DNA from: Anaerolineales bacterium UBA1429
Lineage (GTDB): Bacteria > Chloroflexota > Anaerolineae > UBA1429
NCBI GenBank assembly: GCA_002329325.1
Contig: DCTX01000022.1
Coordinates: forward strand, 1-5,387
Direction: 5' to 3'
DNA length: 5,387 nucleotides
Below the pieces are notes generated by a model, which saw only the letters and a program-made list of their open reading frames with translations, had not been told where the DNA came from and did no database searches. Below are positions 1-4,561 of this stretch, one piece after another. Position numbers and translations under genes: made by a program. The number at the start of each line of letters is the position of its first letter. Within the stretch, counting starts at the first letter, position 1.

Positions 1-146
1 ACATTTTCACTGATTGACAACACCACTTCTCTGCGCGGGCCATGTCAACGCGGGCTCTAGAAGAAGAGTTTCCCCGTCCGGTATGATTCTCATTTGACTG
101 AATGTCCGTCGCTGGCACGGCTGTTCTTGATCTGACGCGCCCATCC

Positions 147-176
147 TTGACGGGCCCGCCTCAACCGCGCTATCTT
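147..176 (+). promoter_or_regulatory. Candidate sigma-70 promoter for the PdxA-like gene
   Basis: TTGACG at 147-152 matches the -35 consensus at 5 of 6 positions, and TATCTT at 171-176 matches the -10 consensus at 4 of 6, with an 18-base spacer. Transcription would begin near 183, giving a leader of about 35 bases that contains the GAAAGGGG ribosome binding site at 203-210. The position relative to the gene is right, but the -10 is imperfect and no experiment supports it. The rest of positions 1-217 shows no recognisable gene. Confidence 0.4.
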
Positions 177-217
177 GCTGCAAGCCTGTTCTATTCTCCG
201 CAGAAAGGGGCGTTGCC

Positions 218-1210
218 ATGACTCTACCCATCATCGCTATCACCGTGGGAGACCCCGCCGGGGTCGGGGCTGAGGTCTCGCTCAAGGCTCTGCGCGATCC
301 CGCGTTGCGGGCCCGCTGTCGCCCTGTGTTGCTAGGCGATCTCGCCACCTGGGCGCGGGCGGCTCGCCTGGTGGAGGGGGCGCCCGCCTTGCACGCCATC
401 GCCACCCTGGAGGAGGCTGAGTACGGGGCGGCCCTGGACGTGCTGCCCGGCCCCGTCGCGGCGCCGCCGGATACCCCCTGGGGCGCCCTCAGCGAGGCCA
501 CGGCCCGGGTGATCCTCTCGCAACTCGATCTCGTCTGTGACCTGGCCCTGGACGGGCGCATCCAGGGGATCGTCACGGCGCCCCTCAACAAGGAGTCCCT
601 GGCGTTGCTGGGCTACTCCTTTGGCGACGAACTGGAGTACATGGCCGAGCGCACCCATTGCCCGGATGCCTTTATCCTGGGGATCATGCGAGGCGTGTGG
701 GTGACGGCGGTGACGGAGCACGTGCCCTTTCACACCATCGCCGGGCAGATCACACGGGCCAACGTGCTGCGCTACATCCGCAGCCTGTCCGATGTGATGC
801 AGCGCGCCGGGCACACGAACCCCCCTATCGCGGTGGCGGCGCTGAACGTGCATGGCGGCGAGGGCGGCGCCATCGGCACCGAGGAGATCACCGAGATCGG
901 CCCCGCTGTGGCCGACGCTCGTGCCGAAGGGATCGACGCCATCGGCCCTCTGCCGGCGGACACGGTCTTTGCCCGGGCCCTGAACGGCGAGTTCACCGGC
1001 GTGGTGGGCATGTATCACGACCAGGTCAACATCGCCCGCAAGCTGCAGCCTATGGCGCAACGGGTGACCCTGTTCGAAGGGCTGCCTGTGCCCCTGGGCA
1101 CCACCGCCCATGGCGTGGGCTATGACATCGCCGGGCAGGGCGTCGCCGACGAGGGCAGCCTCAAGATGGCGCTGGAGCAGGTGATCCTCCTGGCAGGCGC
1201 CAAAAGATAG
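218..1210 (+). CDS. pdxA: PdxA-family NAD(P)-dependent dehydrogenase, divergent from true PdxA
   Basis: This 330-residue protein is full length for the PdxA family, metal-dependent dehydrogenases that oxidise a hydroxy-acid substrate which is then decarboxylated; the founder acts on 4-hydroxythreonine-4-phosphate in vitamin B6 synthesis. Family signatures run in order: GDPAGVGAE (11-19), TAPLNKE (120-126), EHVPF (167-171), LNVHGGEGG (209-217), GPLPADTVF (243-251), YHDQ (266-269) and HGVGYDIAGQG (298-308). The three metal-binding histidines are present as H168, H212 and H267, and the substrate lysine as K275. By eye, however, the E. coli substrate residues H136, N283 and R292 align with E138, T284 and L293. 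That favours a paralog acting on a different, perhaps unphosphorylated, substrate, as in the TphB branch of the family. The ATG at 218 follows GAAAGGGG with 7 bases between. It is transcribed towards the cfa-type gene and stands alone here. The symbol is a family-level assignment only. Confidence 0.9.
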   Translation: MTLPIIAITVGDPAGVGAEVSLKALRDPALRARCRPVLLGDLATWARAARLVEGAPALHAIATLEEAEYGAALDVLPGPVAAPPDTPWGALSEATARVILSQLDLVCDLALDGRIQGIVTAPLNKESLALLGYSFGDELEYMAERTHCPDAFILGIMRGVWVTAVTEHVPFHTIAGQITRANVLRYIRSLSDVMQRAGHTNPPIAVAALNVHGGEGGAIGTEEITEIGPAVADARAEGIDAIGPLPADTVFARALNGEFTGVVGMYHDQVNIARKLQPMAQRVTLFEGLPVPLGTTAHGVGYDIAGQGVADEGSLKMALEQVILLAGAKR

Positions 1211-1248
1211 GCGCACCGGCGAGAGGGTTGTATCTCGCCGATGCGCCT
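1209..1248 (+). terminator. Hairpin overlapping the stop codon of the PdxA-like gene
   Basis: Bases 1209-1224 pair with 1233-1248 in a 16-bp stem with one C/A mismatch (1216/1241), closed by the 8-base loop 1225-1232. The stem starts inside the TAG stop codon. No T tract follows, so it is not a classic intrinsic terminator. It could act as a U-less terminator, protect the 3' end of the message, or stop transcription entering the convergent neighbour. Confidence 0.5.
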
Positions 1249-1303
1249 GATCGAACCAATTCCTGATGACGGGCTCGCCATTGAACCCGCCAGAGCAGGA
1301 AGG

Positions 1304-1363
1304 ATAGTTATCCGAGCACCCGGCCCCACCTGAAAGCACATTCAGGGGACCGGGTGCAACTAT
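1304..1363. terminator. Large imperfect hairpin between convergent genes
   Basis: Three nested arms pair: ATAGTT 1304-1309 with AACTAT 1358-1363, GCACCCGG 1316-1323 with CCGGGTGC 1350-1357, and CCTGAA 1329-1334 with TTCAGG 1341-1346 (loop AGCACA). Two further C-G pairs and small bulges lie between the arms. It sits between the PdxA-like and cfa-type genes, which converge, so it may block read-through from both sides. Neither flank has a T tract, so the terminator role is inferred from position and stem strength. Confidence 0.45.
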
Positions 1364-1388
1364 ACCAGGCTTGGCCGAAAATGCAAGT

Positions 1389-1411
1389 CCGCGGAGGCTG
1401 TGCAGCCGCGG
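1389..1411 (-). terminator. Candidate terminator of the cfa-type gene
   Basis: A GC-rich hairpin begins 6 bases after the - strand stop codon at 1418-1420. CCGCGG at 1389-1394 can pair with CCGCGG at 1406-1411; alternatively GGCT at 1396-1399 pairs with AGCC at 1404-1407 inside a CCGC/GCGG stem. Reading on along the - strand, the following bases include a short T run (the complement of AAAA at 1378-1381). The T run is short and about 7 bases away, so this is a plausible but weak intrinsic terminator. Confidence 0.45.
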
Positions 1412-1417
1412 GGCGGC

Positions 1418-2710
1418 TCACGCCGGCTGGGCCTCGCGGGACTTGTACCAGTCGGCCCGCGTGAGGGGCAAGCCGCTCTTGCCGCCGGCCCCGGGCTTGA
1501 CCAGCAGGGTCTGATACACGTTGTGGCGCTGCGTGGCGAATCCATGGGCCGAGCCCGCCATGAACAGGCGCCAGACACGGTAGGTGGCCTCCTGAACATA
1601 GCGCAGCGCCTCGGCATGGCGCTCCTCCAGCCGCTGCACCCAGTGGCGCAGAGTCAGGACATAGTGTTCGCGCAGGCTTTCCACGTCGCGCACCTCCCAG
1701 CCTGTGCTCTCGGCAGCTTCGAGGGTGATATGGATGGGCGTCAGCTCGCCATCGGGAAAGACATAGGCATCGGAGAAGCTCTTGCCCTTGCTCGCCACCG
1801 CCCGGCCGCCCTTGGCGATGCCATGATTGAGCAAGACGCCGCCCGGCCGCACCAGGCTCAGCGCCCGGGAAAAGTAGGTGGGCAGCAAGGCCCGCCCCAC
1901 GTGCTCGAACATGCCCACGCTCACCAGCGCGTCATAGGGCCGGGAGGCATCCACCTGGCGATAGTCCTGCAGCAGCACGCGGGCGCGGTCGGCCAGGCCG
2001 TTCTCGCGGATGCGGGCGTTGGCCAGTTCCACCTGGGCGGCGCTCAGGGTGATGCCGGTGGCATCCACGCCGTAGCGCTGGGCCGCGTGGATCACCAGGC
2101 CGCCCCAACCGCAGCCCACGTCCAGCAGGCGCTGGCCAGGCTGCAGCCGCAGCTTGCGACAGATGTAATCCAGTTTGCGCTCCTGGGCCGGATCCAGATC
2201 CTCCTCCGGCGAGGCAAAGTAGGCGCACGAGTAGACCATGCGCTTATCGAGAAAGAGCTGGTAAAAGTCGTTGGAGACGTCATAGTGGTAGGCGATGGCC
2301 TGCCGATCGCGCTCGACCGAGTGCTGGCGACCGCGCAGCCGGGCCGGGCCCCTGGCGGCAGGGCGTCGCTGGGTCGCGGGCGGCAGCCGCAGCAGGTGGC
2401 GGGCCAGCATCAGGCGCTCGCTCCAGGAGGCCACCCGCGCCGGGATCGCCTCGGCGACGCCGAACAGGACCTCCAGGTCGCCCTCGACATCAAAGTCATC
2501 GTACAGGTACGCCTCGGCCAGGGCTACCTCGTTGCCGGGCAGAAACATGGCCCGCAGGGCGCCCGGGTGCCTGAGCACCAGGGTGGCTTTTGCGGGCCTA
2601 TGCTCCGGCCACACGCTGCCATCCCACAGCCGCACGTTGACGTGGGCGGGAGCGGGGCCGAACAGGCGCTCCAACAACAGATGGGTGATGCCGACCGACC
2701 GATCCGTCAT
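1418..2710 (-). CDS. cfa: Cyclopropane-fatty-acyl-phospholipid synthase family methyltransferase
   Basis: This 430-residue protein is a full-length member of the cyclopropane synthase family, which uses S-adenosylmethionine to methylenate or methylate double bonds of membrane phospholipid acyl chains at the cytoplasmic membrane surface. An N-terminal lipid-binding region (about 1-130) precedes the methyltransferase domain. Visible motifs are YHYDVSNDFY (141-150), YSCAYF (160-165), the SAM-binding LDVGCGWGG (196-204), ITLSAAQ (220-226), GMFEHVG (266-272) and NHGIAKGG (295-302). By eye, the residues known in E. coli Cfa as C139, E239, H266, I268 and Y317 correspond to C162, E269, H296, I298 and Y350, so the bicarbonate/active site looks intact. 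The ATG at 2710 is set by GGAGGAGG six bases upstream. It has its own promoter and appears to be a separate unit from the operon upstream of it. Whether the product is a cyclopropane, methyl-branched or other modified acyl chain cannot be told. Confidence 0.93.
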   Translation of the reverse strand: MTDRSVGITHLLLERLFGPAPAHVNVRLWDGSVWPEHRPAKATLVLRHPGALRAMFLPGNEVALAEAYLYDDFDVEGDLEVLFGVAEAIPARVASWSERLMLARHLLRLPPATQRRPAARGPARLRGRQHSVERDRQAIAYHYDVSNDFYQLFLDKRMVYSCAYFASPEEDLDPAQERKLDYICRKLRLQPGQRLLDVGCGWGGLVIHAAQRYGVDATGITLSAAQVELANARIRENGLADRARVLLQDYRQVDASRPYDALVSVGMFEHVGRALLPTYFSRALSLVRPGGVLLNHGIAKGGRAVASKGKSFSDAYVFPDGELTPIHITLEAAESTGWEVRDVESLREHYVLTLRHWVQRLEERHAEALRYVQEATYRVWRLFMAGSAHGFATQRHNVYQTLLVKPGAGGKSGLPLTRADWYKSREAQPA

Positions 2711-2716
2711 GGCGGG

Positions 2717-2724
2717 CCTCCTCC
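2717..2724 (-). promoter_or_regulatory. Strong ribosome binding site of the cfa-type gene
   Basis: Read on the - strand this is GGAGGAGG, an extended match to the anti-Shine-Dalgarno sequence, six bases before the ATG at 2710-2708. It fixes that start codon. Confidence 0.85.
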
Positions 2725-2768
2725 GGTGTTTGCGCTTCCCACGGAAGCTCTGTTGCTATCGCCCGGAT

Positions 2769-2798
2769 AGTATATTCGGTCGGCCGCCTGGCGATCAA
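2769..2798 (-). promoter_or_regulatory. Candidate sigma-70 promoter of the cfa-type gene
   Basis: On the - strand, TTGATC (2798-2793) and TATACT (2774-2769) are separated by 18 bases and match the -35 and -10 consensus at 4 and 5 of 6 positions. Transcription would start near 2762, giving a leader of about 50 bases. That leader contains a small hairpin (GCTTCC 2734-2739 with GGAAGC 2743-2748) ahead of the ribosome binding site. A short palindrome lies just upstream of the -35. Confidence 0.5.
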
Positions 2799-2804
2799 GC
2801 GAGG

Positions 2805-2818
2805 GGCAGCAAGCTGCC
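2805..2818. promoter_or_regulatory. Palindrome GGCAGC-AA-GCTGCC upstream of the cfa promoter
   Basis: This perfect 6-bp inverted repeat with a 2-base centre lies about 43-56 bases upstream of the predicted cfa-type transcription start, a usual place for an activator dimer. It is too short to name a regulator, and a chance occurrence in GC-rich DNA is possible. Confidence 0.25.
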
Positions 2819-2841
2819 AACGGCATGGGGCGATGACGAGC

Positions 2842-2937
2842 TTCGCCCTTACGTTTTCTTGCCCCCCTCGTGCAGTTCTCTCCCAAGGGCGAACTGCGCA
2901 TGTATGCGCCGTGCTCGCCCGTCGTTTGTGTTCGCCC
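2842..2937. repeat. Inverted-repeat cluster built on GGGCGAA
   Basis: TTCGCCCTT (2842-2850) is the exact reverse complement of AAGGGCGAA (2885-2893). GGGCGAAC (2887-2894) is the exact reverse complement of GTTCGCCC (2930-2937). GCAGTTC (2872-2878) pairs with GAACTGC (2891-2897). GCGCAT (2896-2901) and ATGCGC (2904-2909) form a near-contiguous palindrome, and GGGCGA (2887-2892) also pairs with TCGCCC (2915-2920). No credible protein is encoded. The cluster may be an interspersed intergenic repeat or a structured 3' region of the upstream operon's RNA; the sequence does not decide. Confidence 0.5.
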
Positions 2938-2941
2938 CGAA

Positions 2942-2969
2942 CAGGGCGCCGTCGCCTCTCAGCGCCCTG
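2942..2969 (-). repeat. Hairpin downstream of the NifX/ORP operon
   Basis: CAGGGCGC (2942-2949) pairs perfectly with GCGCCCTG (2962-2969) around a 12-base loop. It shares bases 2966-2969 with the stronger stem at 2966-2992, so the two structures are mutually exclusive in one RNA molecule. The order of transcription on the - strand would form the 2966-2992 stem first. Confidence 0.4.
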
Positions 2970-2992
2970 CGGGCCGGGGCGCGGCCCGCAGG
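2966..2992 (-). terminator. Strong hairpin directly after the last NifX/ORP-like gene
   Basis: Eleven perfect base pairs (2966-2976 with 2982-2992) enclose a 5-base loop and begin at the base next to the TAG stop at 2993-2995. The stem is very GC-rich. No T run follows on the - strand, so classic intrinsic termination is not assured; it may still end or stabilise the operon message. Confidence 0.55.
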
Positions 2993-3364
2993 CTACGAGT
3001 GGCCGTGGGCGACGCTCTCGTCGCAGGGGGGCGCGCCGCGTAGCTCACCGCTCAAGTAGGCCGCCACCGCCTGGCCCACGGAGCCGACGGCGCCGCTCAC
3101 CGGCTCGATGCCGTAGCGCTGGAAAAAGGCCACGGCGCGGCCTCCCATGCCGCCGGAGAGCATCACGTCGGCCCGCTGCTCATGGATCAGGGCCGGGACC
3201 TGCCCCGGCTGGTGCTGGCCGAAGAAGGGGTTGGCGATCACCTCCGTCGCCTGGATGGCCTCATCCTGGACATCCACCAACACATAGTAGGGACAGCGGC
3301 CAAAGTGGGCGCTGACGGCGCTCTCCAGCCCTCTGGCATCCTCGGCGGAAACGGCTATGCGCAT
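2993..3364 (-). CDS. Dinitrogenase iron-molybdenum cofactor (NifX/ORP) family protein B
   Basis: This 123-residue protein has the NifX-like fold used by NifX, NafY, the NifB C-terminus and the Desulfovibrio orange protein to hold Fe-Mo or Mo-Cu sulfide clusters. It shows the usual start MRIAVSAE, HFGRCPYY (20-27), the NPFFGQHQPGQVP segment (45-57), SGGMGGRA (70-77) and a GELRG end (106-110). The tail adds C114, H120 and H122, a Cys/His cluster often seen in this subgroup and a possible metal ligand set. A longer frame begins at 3382, but the ATG at 3364 is preferred: AAAGGAG stands four bases before it and the family begins at this methionine. It is the last gene of the four-gene run and is followed at once by a strong hairpin. 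No nitrogenase gene is in view, so a nitrogenase role is not implied. The cofactor is unknown. Confidence 0.88.
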   Translation of the reverse strand: MRIAVSAEDARGLESAVSAHFGRCPYYVLVDVQDEAIQATEVIANPFFGQHQPGQVPALIHEQRADVMLSGGMGGRAVAFFQRYGIEPVSGAVGSVGQAVAAYLSGELRGAPPCDESVAHGHS

Positions 3365-3368
3365 TGTG

Positions 3369-3375
3369 CTCCTTT
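3369..3375 (-). promoter_or_regulatory. Ribosome binding site that fixes the start of protein B
   Basis: Read on the - strand this is AAAGGAG, four bases upstream of the ATG at 3364-3362. It lies downstream of the alternative ATG at 3382, which argues against the longer N-terminus. Confidence 0.75.
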
Positions 3376-3405
3376 CTCCCATGATCCGATCGTTGGTTGA
3401 CGTGG

Positions 3406-3798
3406 CTAGAGGTTGCGTCCGCGGCCTCCGCCCCGGCCTGTTCCCACGTGCGATGGCCCCGTCGCGCTCTCCAGGCGCTGCAGCCGCCCCTCGATCAACG
3501 CCGCCACCGCCTGCCGGACGGATCCCTCACTGCAGGCATAGACGGGCAGCTCGACGGCGCGGAACACGGCAAAGGCGTTGGGGCCCACATTGCCGCTGAT
3601 CAGCGCCTGGGCCCCCTGATCGACGATATACTGGGCCGCCTGCACCCCGGCCCCGCCGGGGGCGCTGACGGCCGGGTTGGGGACCGCTTTGTAGGCCAGG
3701 GTCTCTGAATCCACAAACAGGAATGTAGGGCAGCGCCCGAACACCTGACTCATGGGCGCATCCAGGTCATGGCCACTGGCCGATACGACGATCTGCAT
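3406..3798 (-). CDS. Dinitrogenase iron-molybdenum cofactor (NifX/ORP) family protein A
   Basis: This 130-residue protein is a second, clearly different NifX/ORP-fold protein. Family marks are MQIVVSASGHDLDAPM (1-16), VFGRCPTF (19-26), NPAVSAPGGAGVQAAQ (41-56), ISGNVGPNAF (67-76) and EGSVRQAVAALIEG (91-104). C23 and C89 are the only cysteines. The GAGVQAAQ and GNVGPNAF forms are typical of the ORP-like branch found with MinD/ferredoxin ATPases. The tail after about residue 110 is rich in glycine and arginine and lacks the Cys/His cluster of its neighbour. The frame is open further upstream, to 3894, but the ATG at 3798 follows a strong GGAGGTG site and matches the family start. It lies 92 bases after the DUF1847 gene and 41 before protein B. 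The likely role is a small carrier or scaffold for a metal-sulfur cluster, inferred from family and neighbours. Confidence 0.88.
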   Translation of the reverse strand: MQIVVSASGHDLDAPMSQVFGRCPTFLFVDSETLAYKAVPNPAVSAPGGAGVQAAQYIVDQGAQALISGNVGPNAFAVFRAVELPVYACSEGSVRQAVAALIEGRLQRLESATGPSHVGTGRGGGRGRNL

Positions 3799-3804
3799 GG
3801 CAGC

Positions 3805-3811
3805 ACCTCCA
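3805..3811 (-). promoter_or_regulatory. Ribosome binding site that fixes the start of protein A
   Basis: Read on the - strand this is GGAGGTG, six bases before the ATG at 3798-3796. It decides between this start and the longer frame that begins at 3894 and overlaps the end of the DUF1847 gene. Confidence 0.8.
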
Positions 3812-3835
3812 AAAGCATGCCGGGGACACCTCGCG

Positions 3836-3864
3836 CCAGGGGCGGCGTGGTCCGCCGCGCCTGG
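3836..3864 (-). repeat. Intercistronic hairpin 1 between DUF1847 and protein A genes
   Basis: Bases 3836-3847 pair with 3853-3864 in a 12-bp stem with a single G/G mismatch (3841/3859), closed by a 5-base loop. No T run follows on the - strand, so it is unlikely to be a full terminator. It may act as a partial terminator, a processing site or a barrier to 3' exonucleases, setting different levels of the genes on either side. Confidence 0.5.
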
Positions 3865-3890
3865 GCGAGAACCCAAAAGCGGGACTCGCC
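3864..3890 (-). repeat. Intercistronic hairpin 2, directly after the DUF1847 stop codon
   Basis: GGCGAG (3864-3869) pairs with CTCGCC (3885-3890), and CCC (3872-3874) pairs with GGG (3881-3883) inside it around a 6-base loop. It abuts the stop codon at 3891-3893 and meets the first hairpin at base 3864, so the two fill 55 of the 92 intergenic bases. Confidence 0.45.
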
Positions 3891-4526
3891 TCAACCTACA
3901 TCGTTGAGACGGCTATAGTACGATTGGCTGGTGTACAGGGCAGCCACCGGGTTGTGCCCCGTCACCCGGTCTTTGGCGACCAGGACGGTGGCCGGCGCCT
4001 GCGAATGGCGGAAGAAGAGGCTATCGTGGCCCACGCACAGGCCGACGACGATGTTCAGCTCCGTCTGGGCGGCGTTGAGCAGGAGCGCCTGGCCCACCGG
4101 GTTGCAGAGCGCCTCAAAGCCGCCGGGTCGCACTTTTTCGGCGTCGGTCAGGCCGACCTCCTCCTTGGGGATGCTGCCGGCCTTGCAGCAGACGCCCGAG
4201 ACGCGAAAACCGTTGGATTCGAGGATGCCCTGTAGGATGCGCGCCTCGCGGATCAAGCCCGCGCAGCAGGCGATGCCGAGGTGTTCGGCCTGGATCTTGC
4301 GGGCAAAGACTATCACCTCTTGCACCCGAGGCCAGCGGCAGTAGCCCTCTGCCTCCACCTGGGCCGCCGCCACCGAGAGGCGCCGCGTCTCGGCGTCCTC
4401 CTGGTAGATCTGGCGAGCGGCCGCCAGCACCTCCGGATGGGTGTGCGTGGGACAGAAGGGCGGCAACGACTCCTCCAGGCCTTGCGAGCAGGCCCGCACG
4501 CCACAGATGGGACAGCTTAGCGCCAT
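3891..4526 (-). CDS. DUF1847 family Cys-rich protein, probable metal-binding
   Basis: This 211-residue protein matches the DUF1847 family, found mainly in anaerobes and without an assigned reaction. The N-terminus carries C5-x2-C8-x4-C13 and C25, which looks like a small metal-binding knuckle. The main domain holds the family marks GIACCAGLIREARIL (84-98), VCCKAGSIPKEE (112-123), ALCNPVGQALLLN (139-151), IVVGLCVGHDSLF (159-171) and KDRVTGHNPVAALYTS (185-200). Eleven cysteines, including CC pairs at 87-88 and 113-114 and single C141 and C164, with nearby H167 and H191, suggest a metal or thiol site. No signal peptide or membrane segment is visible. The ATG at 4526 has AGGAAG seven bases upstream. 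The gene starts 35 bases after the ATPase gene ends, so the two are probably co-transcribed. A role in handling the metal or sulfur cargo of the NifX-like proteins is inferred only from the company it keeps. Confidence 0.87.
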   Translation of the reverse strand: MALSCPICGVRACSQGLEESLPPFCPTHTHPEVLAAARQIYQEDAETRRLSVAAAQVEAEGYCRWPRVQEVIVFARKIQAEHLGIACCAGLIREARILQGILESNGFRVSGVCCKAGSIPKEEVGLTDAEKVRPGGFEALCNPVGQALLLNAAQTELNIVVGLCVGHDSLFFRHSQAPATVLVAKDRVTGHNPVAALYTSQSYYSRLNDVG

Positions 4527-4561
4527 GGTGCGTCTTCCTTTCTCGGTGGGATCGGGTGCAT

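Noticed and set aside
82..106. AT-richer patch with TATGAT and Fur-box-like bases
   Set aside because: TATGAT lacks a matching -35 at 16-18 bases, and the match to a Fur operator is too weak to support.
7..591. 194-codon open frame on the - strand at the left edge
   Set aside because: It is Arg/Ser/Ala-rich without motifs, overlaps the start of the PdxA-like gene, and would cross that gene's promoter region.
332..1339. 335-codon open frame on the - strand opposite the PdxA-like gene
   Set aside because: It is rich in Arg, His, Gly and Gln, has no recognisable motif, and lies antisense to a clear family member.
1400..2770. 456-codon open frame on the + strand, longer than the cfa-type gene it overlaps
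   Set aside because: It is exactly antisense to a gene with all catalytic motifs of its family. Its translation is low in complexity, rich in Gly, Ala, Gln and His, and shows no family motif. Long antisense frames are common in GC-rich DNA.
2295..3059. 254-codon + strand open frame running from inside the cfa-type gene through the intergenic repeats
   Set aside because: Most of it is antisense to the cfa-type gene and the rest is repeat-rich spacer. The translation is Arg/Ser/Pro-rich with no family match that I can see.
3365..3382. Six extra N-terminal codons for protein B (ATG at 3382)
   Set aside because: The ribosome binding site lies within these codons and serves the ATG at 3364, where the family normally begins.
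3799..3894. Thirty-two extra N-terminal codons for protein A
   Set aside because: The extension is unlike the family, crosses both intercistronic hairpins and overlaps the DUF1847 stop. A strong ribosome binding site serves the ATG at 3798.
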